Below, piece after piece: positions 26,623 to 35,705 of a DNA stretch of 64,000 nucleotides. This DNA comes from Streptomyces sp. NBC_00440 (GTDB lineage: Bacteria; Actinomycetota; Actinomycetes; Streptomycetales; Streptomycetaceae), in assembly GCF_036014215.1 (NCBI RefSeq), contig NZ_CP107921.1:5587501-5651500 (forward strand). The letters run 5' to 3'. The position numbers were made by a program, and so were the translations under genes. Under the pieces are notes generated by a model. The model was given only the letters and a program-made list of their open reading frames with translations, did no database searches and was not told the DNA's origin. Positions within the stretch are counted from its first letter, which is position 1. Each line of letters begins with the position of its first letter.

Positions 26623-27558
26623 ATGACCGCTGTCATAGAGACCGCCGCCGCCGACGCGGCCGGCCAGGGTGCGGAGCCGATACGTCCCGCCGGGCGCGCC
26701 GGTGTGGTGCTGCGCCGTTTCGTACACAACCGGGGTGCGCTCGCCGGAGCTGTCGTCCTGCTGCTGCTCTTCGTGCTGGCCTTCGCGGGCCCGCTGATCA
26801 GCCGCTGGGACTACAGCCACATCGACTACACCGCACTGCGGCAGGGACCGAGCGCCCGGCACTGGTGGGGCACCAACCGCATCGGGCAGGACGTCTTCGC
26901 GCAGACCATCAGGGGGCTCCAGAAGTCCCTGCTGATCGGCCTGCTGGTGGCCCTGTTCTCCACCGTCCTCGCCTCGCTGACCGGCGCCTGCGCCGGGTAC
27001 TTCGGCGGCTGGACCGACCGGATCCTGATGTTCTTCGTCGATCTGCTGCTGATCTTCCCTTCCTTCCTCATCATCGCGATCATCTCGCCGCGGTTGCAGG
27101 ACGGCGGCTGGTTCGCCTTCGTCGGGCTGCTCGCCGTCTTCGGCTGGATGATCACCGCACGGGTGGTCAGGTCGATGACGCTGTCGCTGAAGGAGCGTGA
27201 ATTCGTGCGCGCCGCGCAGTACATGGGCGTCGGGCCGTTCCGGATCATCTGGCGCCATGTGGTGCCCAACATCGCCTCCTTCCTCATCATCGACGCGACC
27301 GTCGCGGTGGGCGGCGCGGTGATGAGTGAGACCGCGCTGTCGTACTTCGGGTTCGGCGTCCAGTCGCCCGACGTCTCGCTGGGCACGCTCATCGCCTCCA
27401 CGACGGGGGCGGCCGTCACCTACCCCTGGATGTTCTTCTTCGCAGCGGGGCTTCTGATCATTTTCGTTCTCGCGGTGAACCTGGTGGGCGACGGGCTGCG
27501 CGACGCGCTGGACCCGACCTCGCGCCGGCGCCGCAGCCGCAAGGGGGCAAAGCGATGA
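26623..27558 (+). CDS. peptide ABC transporter permease (DppC/OppC type)
   Basis: A 311-residue permease, second gene of the operon. It has a hydrophilic 35-residue N-terminus, then helices beginning GALAGAVVLLLLFVLAFAGPL, the periplasmic HWWGTNRIGQDVFAQ motif characteristic of DppC, and the EAA loop EFVRAAQYMGVGPFRIIWRHVVPN. The C-terminus (DALDPTSRRRRSRKGAKR) is strongly basic. Its stop codon overlaps the start of the ATPase gene by four bases (ATGA), indicating translational coupling. Confidence 0.9.
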   Translation: MTAVIETAAADAAGQGAEPIRPAGRAGVVLRRFVHNRGALAGAVVLLLLFVLAFAGPLISRWDYSHIDYTALRQGPSARHWWGTNRIGQDVFAQTIRGLQKSLLIGLLVALFSTVLASLTGACAGYFGGWTDRILMFFVDLLLIFPSFLIIAIISPRLQDGGWFAFVGLLAVFGWMITARVVRSMTLSLKEREFVRAAQYMGVGPFRIIWRHVVPNIASFLIIDATVAVGGAVMSETALSYFGFGVQSPDVSLGTLIASTTGAAVTYPWMFFFAAGLLIIFVLAVNLVGDGLRDALDPTSRRRRSRKGAKR

Positions 27559-29714
27559 CCTCGGTATCCGACACCTCGGTACGCGACACGGCGGAACCCG
27601 GTACGCCGGTGCTCGAAGTGAGCGGCCTTGAGGTCGACTTCGACGGTGTCCCGGCCGTCCGCGGTGTGAGCTTCTCACTCCGGCGCGGTGAAGTGCTCGG
27701 TCTGGTGGGGGAGTCGGGGTCGGGGAAGTCCGCGACCGCGCTCGCCGTCCTCGGACTGCTGCCCGGGAACGCGGCCGTACGCGGATCGGTCAGGCTCGAC
27801 GGCACGGAGCTGGTCGGCGCCACCGACCGCACGCTGTCCGCGGTGCGCGGCAGCCGGATCGGCATGGTCTTCCAGGACCCGCTCTCCGCCTTCACCCCCG
27901 TCTACCGGATCGGTGACCAGATCGCCGAGGCGGTCCGGGCCCACCAGGACGTTTCGCGCGACGCGGCCAGGGCGCGCGCCGTCGAACTGCTCGACCTCGT
28001 GGGCATCCCGGAGCCCGCGCTCAGGGCGCGGTCGTATCCGCACGAGTTCTCCGGCGGGATGCGCCAGCGCGCCATGATCGCGATGGCGATGGCGAACGAC
28101 CCCGACGTGATCCTCGCCGACGAGCCGACCACGGCACTCGACGTCACCATCCAGGCGCAGGTGCTCGATGTGCTGCGCACCGCGCAGCGCGAGACCGGCG
28201 CCGCGCTGGTGCTGGTCAGCCATGACCTCGGGGTGATCGCGGGCGCGGCGGACCGGGTGGCGGTGATGTACGCCGGGCGGATCGTGGAGAGCGCGTCCGC
28301 CGAAGACCTCTTCGAACGGCCCCGGATGCCGTACACGCTGGGCCTGATCGGCGCGGTGCCCCGGCTGGACACCGCCGGTGAGGTGCTGGTGCCGATCCCC
28401 GGTTCACCGCCAACGGCCGGGAGCACGGGCCCCGGCTGCCCGTTCGCGCCGCGCTGCCCGCTGGCCGGGGAGCCCTGTCTGACGGAGGAGCCCGCCCTGC
28501 GGGCCGTGGACGGGCACGCGGTCGCGTGTGTACGGGCGGACGAGATCGCGGCGAAGCGGCTGGGTCCGCTCGATGTGTTCCCGGTCCCGGACATCCCGCA
28601 GGCCCGCGCCGCAGGCGAAGAGGACCGGAGCGCCGGCCGGCCCGGCACCGGCACTGCCCCCGGCGCCGAGGCCGATGCCGGCGCCGAGGCAGACACCGGC
28701 GCCGCCACCGTGCTGAGTGTGCGCGGGCTCGTCAAGACCTTCCCCGTGCTGAAGGGCAGCGCCTTCAAGCGGCGGGTCGGCACCGTGCACGCCGTCGACG
28801 GGGTGGATCTGCGGATCAGCCGCGGCGAGACCCTGGCGCTCGTCGGGGAGTCCGGTTCCGGCAAGTCCACCACGCTCTTCGAACTGCTCAACATGGTCCG
28901 CCCCGAGGGCGGCGAGATCGAGCTCTTCGGGCAGTCGCTCGGCGGGCTCGGCGCGTCCGCCCGCCGGGTGCTGCGCGGGCAGGTGCAGATCGTCTTCCAG
29001 GACCCGATGGCCAGCCTCGACCCCCGGATGACGGTCGGCGACATCGTCGCCGAGCCGCTGCGCGCCCAGGGCACGGACCGCAGGACCGCGGCCGGACGCG
29101 TCCCCGGACTGCTCGGACAGGTCGGCCTCGACCCGGCGCACGCCACCCGCTTCCCGCACGAGTTCTCCGGCGGCCAGCGGCAGCGCATCGGTATCGCGCG
29201 CGCCCTGTCCGTCGGGCCGAAGCTGCTGGTCCTGGACGAACCGGTCTCCGCGCTCGACGTGTCCGTGCAGGCGGGCGTCCTCAACCTGCTGCGGCGGCTC
29301 AAGTCCGAGCTGGGTCTCGCTTATCTCTTCGTCTCGCACGACCTGTCCGTGGTGCGGCACATCGCGGACCGGGTGAGCGTCGTCTACCTGGGGCGCACCG
29401 TCGAGTCCGGGACGGTCGACGAGGTCTTCGAGCGGCCCAGACACCCGTACACCCAGGCCCTGCTCTCCGCCGTGCCGCTGCCCGACCCGGTGCGCGAACG
29501 CGAGCGGCAGCGCACCAGGATCCTGCTGCCCGGCGACCCGCCCAGCCCCACCCACCGCTACGAGGGCTGCCGCTTCCGGGCCCGCTGCCCCGTCTTCGCG
29601 GAGCTCGGCGCGGACGAGCGGGCGCGCTGCGAGAACGAGGTGCCGGTGGACCAGGAGCACGCGGCCGACCATGTGGCGGCCTGTCACTTCCCCGCGGTGC
29701 GCGCGGTGGTGTGA
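27555..29714 (+). CDS. fused DppD-DppF peptide ABC transporter ATPase (two nucleotide-binding domains)
   Basis: A 719-residue single polypeptide holding both ATPases of a peptide importer. Half 1 (about residues 15-345): Walker A GESGSGKSA, signature FSGGMRQRAMIAMA, Walker B VILADEPTTALD and a Cys-containing oligopeptide C-terminal domain (CPFAPRCPLAGEPC). Half 2 (about 390-719): GESGSGKST, FSGGQRQRIGIARA, LLVLDEPVSALD and CRFRARCPVF. An Ala/Gly/Asp-rich linker (TGAGAEADAGAE-like) joins them. Both halves have intact catalytic motifs, so either site should hydrolyse ATP. The cysteines in the C-terminal extensions may form an iron-sulfur-like or metal site, as in some Dpp ATPases. Confidence 0.92.
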   Translation: MTSVSDTSVRDTAEPGTPVLEVSGLEVDFDGVPAVRGVSFSLRRGEVLGLVGESGSGKSATALAVLGLLPGNAAVRGSVRLDGTELVGATDRTLSAVRGSRIGMVFQDPLSAFTPVYRIGDQIAEAVRAHQDVSRDAARARAVELLDLVGIPEPALRARSYPHEFSGGMRQRAMIAMAMANDPDVILADEPTTALDVTIQAQVLDVLRTAQRETGAALVLVSHDLGVIAGAADRVAVMYAGRIVESASAEDLFERPRMPYTLGLIGAVPRLDTAGEVLVPIPGSPPTAGSTGPGCPFAPRCPLAGEPCLTEEPALRAVDGHAVACVRADEIAAKRLGPLDVFPVPDIPQARAAGEEDRSAGRPGTGTAPGAEADAGAEADTGAATVLSVRGLVKTFPVLKGSAFKRRVGTVHAVDGVDLRISRGETLALVGESGSGKSTTLFELLNMVRPEGGEIELFGQSLGGLGASARRVLRGQVQIVFQDPMASLDPRMTVGDIVAEPLRAQGTDRRTAAGRVPGLLGQVGLDPAHATRFPHEFSGGQRQRIGIARALSVGPKLLVLDEPVSALDVSVQAGVLNLLRRLKSELGLAYLFVSHDLSVVRHIADRVSVVYLGRTVESGTVDEVFERPRHPYTQALLSAVPLPDPVRERERQRTRILLPGDPPSPTHRYEGCRFRARCPVFAELGADERARCENEVPVDQEHAADHVAACHFPAVRAVV

Positions 29715-29724
29715 GCCGCCGTGC

Positions 29725-30048
29725 TCAGTGCGCCGACCCGGAGATCTGCAGCCCGATCACGCCCACGATCACGAACGCGATCGAGACGAGCTTGAGGGTC
29801 GAGACGATGTCGCCGAGGAAGACCATCCCGTAGATGGCGGTGCCCGCCGCGCCGATGCCGGTCCACACGGCGTAGGCGGGCCCGACGTCCAGCTTCCGCA
29901 GCGAGAGTGTCAGCAGCCCGAAGCTGCCCAGCGCGAACGCGGCGAAGGCGACCGTCGGCCAGAGCCGGGTGAATCCGTGCGAGAGCTTGAGACACACGGC
30001 GAAGCCGGTCTCCAGCAGTCCCGCGACCACGACCAGCAGCCACGCCAT
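29725..30048 (-). CDS. small multidrug resistance family exporter, SugE/Gdx-like
   Basis: A 107-residue, four-helix SMR protein: AWLLVVVAGLLETGFAVCLKLSHGFTRLWP carries the membrane-embedded Glu14-type glutamate, and YAVWTGIGAAGTAIYGMVFLGD is the conserved TM3 region. The TRLWP segment and WTGIGA are typical of the SugE/Gdx branch, whose studied members export guanidinium and quaternary ammonium cations. Only one SMR gene is present, so it should work as a homodimer of dual topology. The ribosome-binding site GGGGAGG lies right next to a MITE-type terminal repeat. No guanidine riboswitch was recognised upstream. Confidence 0.85.
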   Translation of the reverse strand: MAWLLVVVAGLLETGFAVCLKLSHGFTRLWPTVAFAAFALGSFGLLTLSLRKLDVGPAYAVWTGIGAAGTAIYGMVFLGDIVSTLKLVSIAFVIVGVIGLQISGSAH

Positions 30049-30062
30049 TCAGTGCCTCCCCA

Positions 30063-30075
30063 TAGGGCCTGTCGT
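30063..30075 (+). repeat. MITE-type terminal sequence, solitary remnant
   Basis: TAGGGCCTGTCGT is identical to the first 13 bases (with TA) of the inverted repeat of the complete element at 61523. No second end is found nearby, so this is a remnant or chance half-site. It lies at the leader of the SMR gene. Confidence 0.5.
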
Positions 30076-30151
30076 TCGATCATGCCGGGTCCGGTCTCAG
30101 TTGCAGCGATTATGCATTCAGCCGGATCGGCCGGGCGGCAAACCCGGTGGA

Positions 30152-31162
30152 TCAGTCGCCCTCGCGCCGCTCCCGGGTGGCCAGCAGCCTGCGCAGCGAG
30201 TCCAGCCGCGCCGGGTCGGCGTGGCCCCCGGCGACCCAGGCGTCCAGGGCGCACTCCGGCTCGTCGTGGCTGCAGCCGCGCGGGCACTCCTCCGTACCCG
30301 GCACCAGATCGGGGAACGCGAGGATGACCCGCGAGGGGTCCACATGGTGCAGTCCGAAGGAGCGCACCCCCGGGGTGTCGACGACCCAGCCGCGATCGTC
30401 CGGCAGCGGGAGCGCCAGGGCCGAGGTCGTGGTGTGCCGGCCGCGGCCGGTGACCGCGTTGACATGGCCGGTGCTGCGCCGCCGGTCCTCCGGCACCAGC
30501 GCGTTGACCAGGGTCGTCTTGCCGACGCCCGAGTGCCCGACGAACGCGGTGACCTTGTCGTTGAGGAAGTCCCTGACCCGGTCGGCCGCCTCACCCTTCG
30601 CCAGTTCCTCGCGACTGGTCACCACGTACGGGATGTCGAGCGCCCCGTAGGAGGCCAGCAGCTCGTCCGGCGAGGCCAGATCGGACTTGGTGAGGACGAG
30701 CAGCGGCGACAGCCCGCCGTCGTACGCGGCCACCAGGCAGCGGTCGATCATGCGGGGGCGCGGTTCGGGGTCGGCCAGGGCGGTGACGATCGCCAGCTGG
30801 TCGGCGTTGGCGACCACGACCCGCTCGAACGGGTCGTCGTCGTCGGCCGTGCGGCGCAGCACCGATGTCCGTGGCTGGATGCGCACGATGCGCGCCAGGG
30901 TGTCCTTGGCGCCGGAGAGATCCCCGACGATCATGACCTGATCGCCCACCACGGCGGCCTTGCGGCCCAGCTCACGGGCCTTCATGGCGGTCACCGCGCG
31001 CCCGTCGACCAGACAGGTGAGCCGGCCCCGGTCGACCGTGAGGACCATGCCCTCGGCGGCTTCCTCGTGCTTGGGGCGGATGTTCGTACGGGGGCGGTTG
31101 CCCTTGGGGTTGGGGCGGACGCGGATGTCGTCCTCGTCGGGGTTCTTGCCGTATCGGCGCAT
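30152..31162 (-). CDS. rsgA: ribosome small subunit-dependent GTPase A (RsgA)
   Basis: A 336-residue circularly permuted GTPase: OB-fold first (about residues 40-100), then G4 (LTKSDL), G1 (GHSGVGKTTLV) and G3 (DTPGV) in permuted order, and a C-terminal zinc motif ECPRGCSHDEPEC. RsgA acts in late maturation of the 30S subunit. The start ATG at 31162-31160 lies four bases after the aroA stop, so the gene is the downstream partner of aroA. The N-terminal 35 residues (RRYGKNPDEDDIRVRPNPKG) are basic, as in actinobacterial RsgA. Confidence 0.93.
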   Translation of the reverse strand: MRRYGKNPDEDDIRVRPNPKGNRPRTNIRPKHEEAAEGMVLTVDRGRLTCLVDGRAVTAMKARELGRKAAVVGDQVMIVGDLSGAKDTLARIVRIQPRTSVLRRTADDDDPFERVVVANADQLAIVTALADPEPRPRMIDRCLVAAYDGGLSPLLVLTKSDLASPDELLASYGALDIPYVVTSREELAKGEAADRVRDFLNDKVTAFVGHSGVGKTTLVNALVPEDRRRSTGHVNAVTGRGRHTTTSALALPLPDDRGWVVDTPGVRSFGLHHVDPSRVILAFPDLVPGTEECPRGCSHDEPECALDAWVAGGHADPARLDSLRRLLATRERREGD

Positions 31163-31166
31163 CGCG

Positions 31167-32507
31167 TCAGGCCTTGAGCATTTCGGTCCACATCTCAGTG
31201 AAGTCGGGGAGTGTTTTGGCGGTTGTCGCCACATTCTCAATCTTTACGCCGTCGACGGCGAGCCCGATGACCGCGCCGGCCGTGGCCATGCGGTGGTCGT
31301 CGTAGGTGTGGAAGACGCCGCCGTGCAGCGGGCGCGGGCGGATCCGCAGACCGTCGGCGGTCTCGCTGACATCGCCGCCGAGCCCGTTGATCTCCGCGGT
31401 CAGCGCGGCCAGCCGGTCGGTCTCGTGCAGCCGGAGATGGGCCACGCCGCGCAGCGTGGACGGCGAGTCCGCGAGGGCCGCGACGGCCGCGATGCCCGGG
31501 GTCAGCTCGCCGACCTCGCTCAGATCCACGTCGATGCCGTGGATCCGGCCGGAGCCGGTGAACACCAGGCCGCTCTCGGTCAGTTCGCAGCCGCCACCCA
31601 TCGTGGTGAAGATCTCCCGCAGCGCGTCCCCCGGCTGAGTGGTGCGCGCGGGCCAGTCGGGGATGGTGACCCGGCCGCCGGTGACCAGGGCGGCCGCCAG
31701 GAACGGCTGGGCGTTGGAGAGGTCGGGTTCGACGGTCAGGTCCCGGCCGAGCAGGGCGCTGGGGGAGACCCGCCAGACATTCGGCTCGCCGCCCGTCTCC
31801 GGCTCGTCCACCTGGGCGCCGACCGCGCGCAGCATGTCCACGGTCATCCGGATGTGCGGCAGCGAGGGCAGCGTGGCTCCGGTGTGCCGTACCTCGACGC
31901 CCTGGTTGAAGCGCGGCGCGGAGAGCAGCAGCGCCGAGATGAACTGGGACGAGGACGACGCGTCGATCTCGACGCGGCCGCCGTCGAGCGCCCCGCCGCC
32001 GTGCACCGTCAGCGGGAGCGCCCCGCGCCCGTCGTCGTCGATCCGGGTACCGAGCGCGCGCAGCGCGTCGACGACGCCGTGCAGCGGGCGTTCGTACGAG
32101 CGGGGGTCGCCGTCGAAGCGGACGGGACCGTCGGCGAGTGCGGCGACCGGCGGCAGGAAGCGCATGACCGTACCGGCGTTGCCGACGTCGATGGTGGCCG
32201 GGCCGTGCAGCCCCGCCGGGATCACCCGCCAGGCCTCGCCCGTACCGCCCGTCGCGCCCACCGCGGCGGAGCTGGACGACACGGTCTCCTCGATACGGAC
32301 GCCCAGTGCCCGCAGGGCGTCGGCCATCAGAAGCGTGTCGCGGGAGCGCAGCGGGCGGCGTAGCCAGCCCGGTTCGGCGGCCAGGGCGGCCAGGACGAGT
32401 CCACGGTTGGTGACCGACTTCGATCCGGGCACGGTCACCGTCGCGTCGACGCCTCCGGACGCGTACGGGGCGGGCCAGTGAGCGGTGTGCACGGAACTTT
32501 CGGTCAT
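31167..32507 (-). CDS. aroA: 3-phosphoshikimate 1-carboxyvinyltransferase (EPSP synthase)
   Basis: A 446-residue EPSP synthase of the actinobacterial type: [17 protein letters not shown] (substrate-binding Lys and Arg) near residue 27, [12 protein letters not shown] (PEP site) near 105, [10 protein letters not shown] and [15 protein letters not shown] near the end. It catalyses the sixth step of the shikimate pathway. In the GNAGT motif the usual Ala after Thr is Val, within known variation. The ATG at 32507 begins the operon aroA-rsgA, as in M. tuberculosis. The intergenic space to the M50-like gene is 44 bp, so read-through from that gene is possible. Confidence 0.95.
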   Translation of the reverse strand: MTESSVHTAHWPAPYASGGVDATVTVPGSKSVTNRGLVLAALAAEPGWLRRPLRSRDTLLMADALRALGVRIEETVSSSSAAVGATGGTGEAWRVIPAGLHGPATIDVGNAGTVMRFLPPVAALADGPVRFDGDPRSYERPLHGVVDALRALGTRIDDDGRGALPLTVHGGGALDGGRVEIDASSSSQFISALLLSAPRFNQGVEVRHTGATLPSLPHIRMTVDMLRAVGAQVDEPETGGEPNVWRVSPSALLGRDLTVEPDLSNAQPFLAAALVTGGRVTIPDWPARTTQPGDALREIFTTMGGGCELTESGLVFTGSGRIHGIDVDLSEVGELTPGIAAVAALADSPSTLRGVAHLRLHETDRLAALTAEINGLGGDVSETADGLRIRPRPLHGGVFHTYDDHRMATAGAVIGLAVDGVKIENVATTAKTLPDFTEMWTEMLKA

Positions 32508-32551
32508 GGCCTCACTTTACTGATGGCCGGACCACCGGGGCGCCGCCCGTC

Positions 32552-33238
32552 TCACAGGCCCAGCAGCCAGCGCCCGCCGCCGATGAGCGAGCAGAGCGAG
32601 ACGACGTGGAAGAGCAGCAGCCACACCGTCGGCGGGAGATGGGTGAGCCGGCCGAGCTGGTCGGCGTCCGAATCGCCCGCATGGCCGCGCACCCGCTTGC
32701 GCTGGAGCTCGAAGGCCGGGCGCACACCGCCGATGAGCAGGAACCAGACAGCCGTGTACGCGAACGCCGCCTGCACCTCGGCGCTGGTCAGCCAGGAGAT
32801 CAGGACGAACGCGGCGCCCGTGACGATCACGGTGAGCGCCCCGTACGCGTTGCGGATCATCACGAGCATCGCGAGAAGGAGGACGCAGGCGGCCCAGAGG
32901 AAGAGCGTGATGTGGTCGGCGGCGAGCAGCCAGGCACCGCCGAGCCCCAGCAGCGGCGGCGCGGTGTATCCGGCGCCCGCGGTGAGGATCATGCCCAGGC
33001 CGTGCGGCTTGCCGCGGCTGACGGTGAGGCCGCTGGTGTCGGAGTGCAGCCGGATGCCGTCCAGGCGGCGCCCGGTGACCAGGGCGATCAGCCCGTGGCC
33101 GCCCTCGTGGGCGATGGTGACGGCGTTGCGGGTGAGCCGCCATATGCGGTGCGGGAGGACCGCGAGCAGTGCGACGACGCCGGTGACGATCACCAGCCAC
33201 TGGTCGGGGTCGGACTGAGCGGCGAAGACGCGGTCCAT
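32552..33238 (-). CDS. M50-family-like membrane metallopeptidase
   Basis: A 228-residue protein with 6-7 membrane helices and the zinc motif HEGGH at about residue 45 (TIAHEGGHGLIALVTGR) in the first third, typical of M50-type intramembrane metallopeptidases. The usual second motif (NxxPxPxxDG) is not apparent; a GMILTAGAGYTAPPLLGL segment stands where a proline-rich loop occurs in related proteins. The ATG start at 33238 lies close to the divergent SRAP gene. The gene is conserved next to aroA in Streptomyces. The substrate is unknown and full catalytic competence is uncertain. Confidence 0.8.
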   Translation of the reverse strand: MDRVFAAQSDPDQWLVIVTGVVALLAVLPHRIWRLTRNAVTIAHEGGHGLIALVTGRRLDGIRLHSDTSGLTVSRGKPHGLGMILTAGAGYTAPPLLGLGGAWLLAADHITLFLWAACVLLLAMLVMIRNAYGALTVIVTGAAFVLISWLTSAEVQAAFAYTAVWFLLIGGVRPAFELQRKRVRGHAGDSDADQLGRLTHLPPTVWLLLFHVVSLCSLIGGGRWLLGL

Positions 33239-33287
33239 GGTGGGGAGGGGCTCCTCGGGAGACGGGGGGCGTGGCAGTCTGGCACAT

Positions 33288-34136
33288 ATGTGCGGACGGT
33301 TTGCAGCGAGTCGTGGACCCGAGGATCTCGCAGGGGTCTTCGGGGTGGAGAAGGGGGATGCCCCGTTCCGGTCGGAGACGGTGGTCCCCGACTGGAACGT
33401 GGCACCGACGAAGACGGTCCAGGTCGTACTGGAGCGTCCGTTGAAAGACGCGGCATCGCGCCGTCCGGTTCGCCAGCTGCGGAATCTGAAGTGGGGACTG
33501 GTGCCGTCGTGGGCGAAATCGCCCGAGGGCGCCGCCCGGATGATCAACGCACGGGCCGAGACGGTCCAGGAGAAGCCGTCGTTCCGCCGGGCCTTCGCCG
33601 CGCGCCGCTGCATCGTCCCCGCCGACGGCTACTACGAGTGGATGACGGAACCGGACGAGCGTCGGCTGGAGGTCGAGGGCAAGAAGAAGCGGGCACGTAA
33701 GCAGCCCTACTTCGTGACGCCCGCCGACGGTTCGGTGATGGCCTTCGCCGGTCTGTACGAGTTCTGGCGGGACCCGGCGCTGCCCGGCGACCACCCGCAG
33801 GCATGGTGGGCGACCTGCACGATCCTCACGACCGAGGCCGAGACCACCCCGCTCGCCGGACAGGGGCAGGCGCAGGGGGAGGGGGACGGGTCCGGGGCCC
33901 CGCGGACGCTGGCCGCGATCCATCCCCGGATGCCGCTCGTACTGCCCCCGGACCGCTGGGACGACTGGCTGGATCCCGGGCACACGGACCCTCACCGGCT
34001 GGCCCCGCTGCTCGATCCGCCGCCCGCCGGACTCGTACGGGCGTACCCGGTGTCCACGGCGGTCAGCAATGTTCGCAACAACGGCCCGGAGCTGCTGACC
34101 GCACTGGAGGCACCCGAGGAGGGCACACTCTTCTGA
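33288..34136 (+). CDS. SRAP domain protein (YedK/HMCES type)
   Basis: A 282-residue protein beginning MCGRFAAS; the catalytic Cys2 is exposed after Met removal. It also has the conserved NVAPTK, INARAET and CIVPADGYYEW (active-site Glu) segments and IHPRMPLVLPPDRWDDWL (His). SRAP proteins form a thiazolidine crosslink with abasic sites in single-stranded DNA and protect replication forks. A low-complexity insertion (GQGQAQGEGDGSG) is present. The ATG lies seven bases after a CAGTCT -10-like hexamer with no ribosome-binding site, so a leaderless transcript is likely. The alpha/beta hydrolase gene follows with one base between. Confidence 0.92.
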   Translation: MCGRFAASRGPEDLAGVFGVEKGDAPFRSETVVPDWNVAPTKTVQVVLERPLKDAASRRPVRQLRNLKWGLVPSWAKSPEGAARMINARAETVQEKPSFRRAFAARRCIVPADGYYEWMTEPDERRLEVEGKKKRARKQPYFVTPADGSVMAFAGLYEFWRDPALPGDHPQAWWATCTILTTEAETTPLAGQGQAQGEGDGSGAPRTLAAIHPRMPLVLPPDRWDDWLDPGHTDPHRLAPLLDPPPAGLVRAYPVSTAVSNVRNNGPELLTALEAPEEGTLF

Positions 34137-34137
34137 T

Positions 34138-34803
34138 GTGACTCAGAGCATGATCGTGGAGAGTGTCGACACCCCCGCCGGTGAAGCCCGCATCACCTGG
34201 CATCCCGCTGCCCGCCCGCACCTCGTGATCGCCCTAGGCCATGGCGCCGGCGGCGGTATCGAGGCGCGCGACCTCCAGGCGCTGGCCGCCGCGCTGCCGC
34301 CGCTCGGGGTCGGCGTCGCGCTCGTCGAGCAGCCCTGGCGGGTCGAGGGACGGAAGGTCGCGCCCGCGCCGAAGACCCTGGACACCGGCTGGCGCGCGGT
34401 CTGGCCCGCGCTCCGCAGACCCGGACTTCCGGTGGTCGCGGGCGGGCGCAGCGCCGGGGCCCGGGTGGCCTGCCGGACCGCGGGGGAGCTGGGCGCCCGC
34501 GGTGTCCTGGCGCTGAGCTTTCCGCTGCATCCGCCGGGGAAGCCGGAGAAGTCCCGGCAGCGGGAGCTGACCGGGACCGGGGTCAGCACTCTGGTCGTAC
34601 AGGGCGCCAGGGATCCGTTCGGCCGGCCGGCCGAGTTCCCGGGCGCAGCCGAGTTCACCGCCGGGGACTTCGAGCTGGTGGAGGTGGCGGACGCCGATCA
34701 CGGCTTCGCCGTACCGAAGCGGGCCGCCACCGGCCAGGAGCAGGCGCTCAGGACCATCACGGACGCGGTGGGCAGATGGGCCGTGCGGCTGCGGGAATGC
34801 TGA
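34138..34803 (+). CDS. alpha/beta-family hydrolase (KANL3/Tex30-like)
   Basis: A 221-residue hydrolase starting at GTG 34138, one base after the SRAP stop; an ATG at 34150 would remove four residues. The likely nucleophile is in [10 protein letters not shown] (GxSxG, about residue 106), followed by [10 protein letters not shown] (Asp) and [10 protein letters not shown] (His), giving a Ser-Asp-His triad. The N-terminal [19 protein letters not shown] carries the oxyanion glycine run. The gene tail also contains the sigR promoter. The substrate is unknown; the family includes small esterases and dienelactone-like hydrolases. Confidence 0.8.
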   Translation: MTQSMIVESVDTPAGEARITWHPAARPHLVIALGHGAGGGIEARDLQALAAALPPLGVGVALVEQPWRVEGRKVAPAPKTLDTGWRAVWPALRRPGLPVVAGGRSAGARVACRTAGELGARGVLALSFPLHPPGKPEKSRQRELTGTGVSTLVVQGARDPFGRPAEFPGAAEFTAGDFELVEVADADHGFAVPKRAATGQEQALRTITDAVGRWAVRLREC

Positions 34804-34820
34804 GTCGGGGAGCGCTGTTG
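34793..34820 (+). promoter_or_regulatory. SigR-dependent autoregulatory promoter (sigRp2 type)
   Basis: GGGAAT (34793-34798), exactly 18 bp, then GTTG (34817-34820) matches the sigma-R consensus GGGAAT-N18-GTT. It lies inside the end of the upstream hydrolase gene and about 65 bp before the long-form sigR start. Confidence 0.85.
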
Positions 34821-34883
34821 TGGGGAACATCGGTGCTGGACACCGGTACACACAAGCTTGTACGTGGAGAGGGAGTCCGTCGC

Positions 34884-35048
34884 ATGGGTTCGACCATCTG
34901 CCCGCGCCGCCCGAACGCCGCTGACCTGGAGTGGACCGTGCTTTCGGCAGCCCAGGGCGCTCCTTCCCGGGCGGCGGGCGGACCGGATCGTCGTCTATCC
35001 TCCGATTCGAGTGGGTCCGCTTTCGGATCCGCCAAGGCGTTGGAGGAG
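34884..35048 (+). CDS. N-terminal extension of the long SigR isoform
   Basis: These 55 codons, from ATG 34884 to the codon before the short-form GTG, are in frame with sigR and contain one cysteine. The ATG follows the purine-rich GAGAGGGAG. In S. coelicolor this extension destabilises the protein, giving a feedback loop; here the length is the same. They are listed separately to mark the isoform. Confidence 0.7.
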
Positions 35049-35705
35049 GTGGGTCCGGTCACTGGGACCGACACAGGGACCGAAGACGGCCATGCGGAAG
35101 AGACGGCCGCGGAGCGCAATGCCCGCTTCGAGCGGGATGCCCTCGGCTTCCTCGACCAGATGTACTCGGCCGCGCTGCGCATGACGCGCAACCCGGCCGA
35201 TGCCGAGGACCTGGTGCAGGAGACCTACGCGAAGGCGTACGGCTCGTTCCACCAGTTCCGGGAGGGGACCAACCTCAAGGCGTGGATGTACCGCATCCTC
35301 ACGAACACGTTCATCAACTCGTACCGCAAGAAGCAGCGTGAGCCTCAGCGCAGTGCCGCCGAGGAGATCGAGGACTGGCAGCTCGCCCGGGCCGAGTCGC
35401 ACATGTCCACGGGGCTGCGCTCCGCCGAGTCGCAGGCGCTCGACCACCTGCCCGACTCGGATGTGAAGTCCGCGCTCCAGGCGATCCCCGAGGAGTTCCG
35501 CATCGCGGTGTATCTCGCCGATGTCGAGGGCTTTGCGTACAAGGAGATCGCAGACATCATGGGGACACCCATCGGGACGGTCATGTCCCGGCTGCACCGG
35601 GGCCGCCGTCAGCTGCGCGGCATGCTGGAGGACTACGCACGCGACCGCGGGCTGGTCCCCGCGGGCGCCGGAGAGTCGAACGAAGCGAAAGGTTCGGGCT
35701 CATGA
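35049..35705 (+). CDS. sigR: ECF sigma factor SigR (thiol-oxidative stress)
   Basis: The standard form runs from GTG 35049 (218 residues): region 2 ([20 protein letters not shown]), region 2.3-2.4 ([26 protein letters not shown]) and region 4 ([20 protein letters not shown], then [20 protein letters not shown]). GGAGG lies two bases before that GTG. An in-frame ATG at 34884 ([10 protein letters not shown]) would add exactly 55 residues, the size of the unstable sigma-R' isoform described in S. coelicolor and made from the SigR-dependent promoter. Its partner anti-sigma gene rsrA overlaps by four bases (ATGA). It directs thioredoxin, mycothiol and protein-quality-control genes when RsrA is oxidised. 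Confidence 0.95.
   Translation: MGPVTGTDTGTEDGHAEETAAERNARFERDALGFLDQMYSAALRMTRNPADAEDLVQETYAKAYGSFHQFREGTNLKAWMYRILTNTFINSYRKKQREPQRSAAEEIEDWQLARAESHMSTGLRSAESQALDHLPDSDVKSALQAIPEEFRIAVYLADVEGFAYKEIADIMGTPIGTVMSRLHRGRRQLRGMLEDYARDRGLVPAGAGESNEAKGSGS

Noticed and set aside
30049..30151. Possible guanidine riboswitch ahead of the SMR gene
   Set aside because: I looked for the conserved guanidine-I, -II and -III sequences in this leader and found none.
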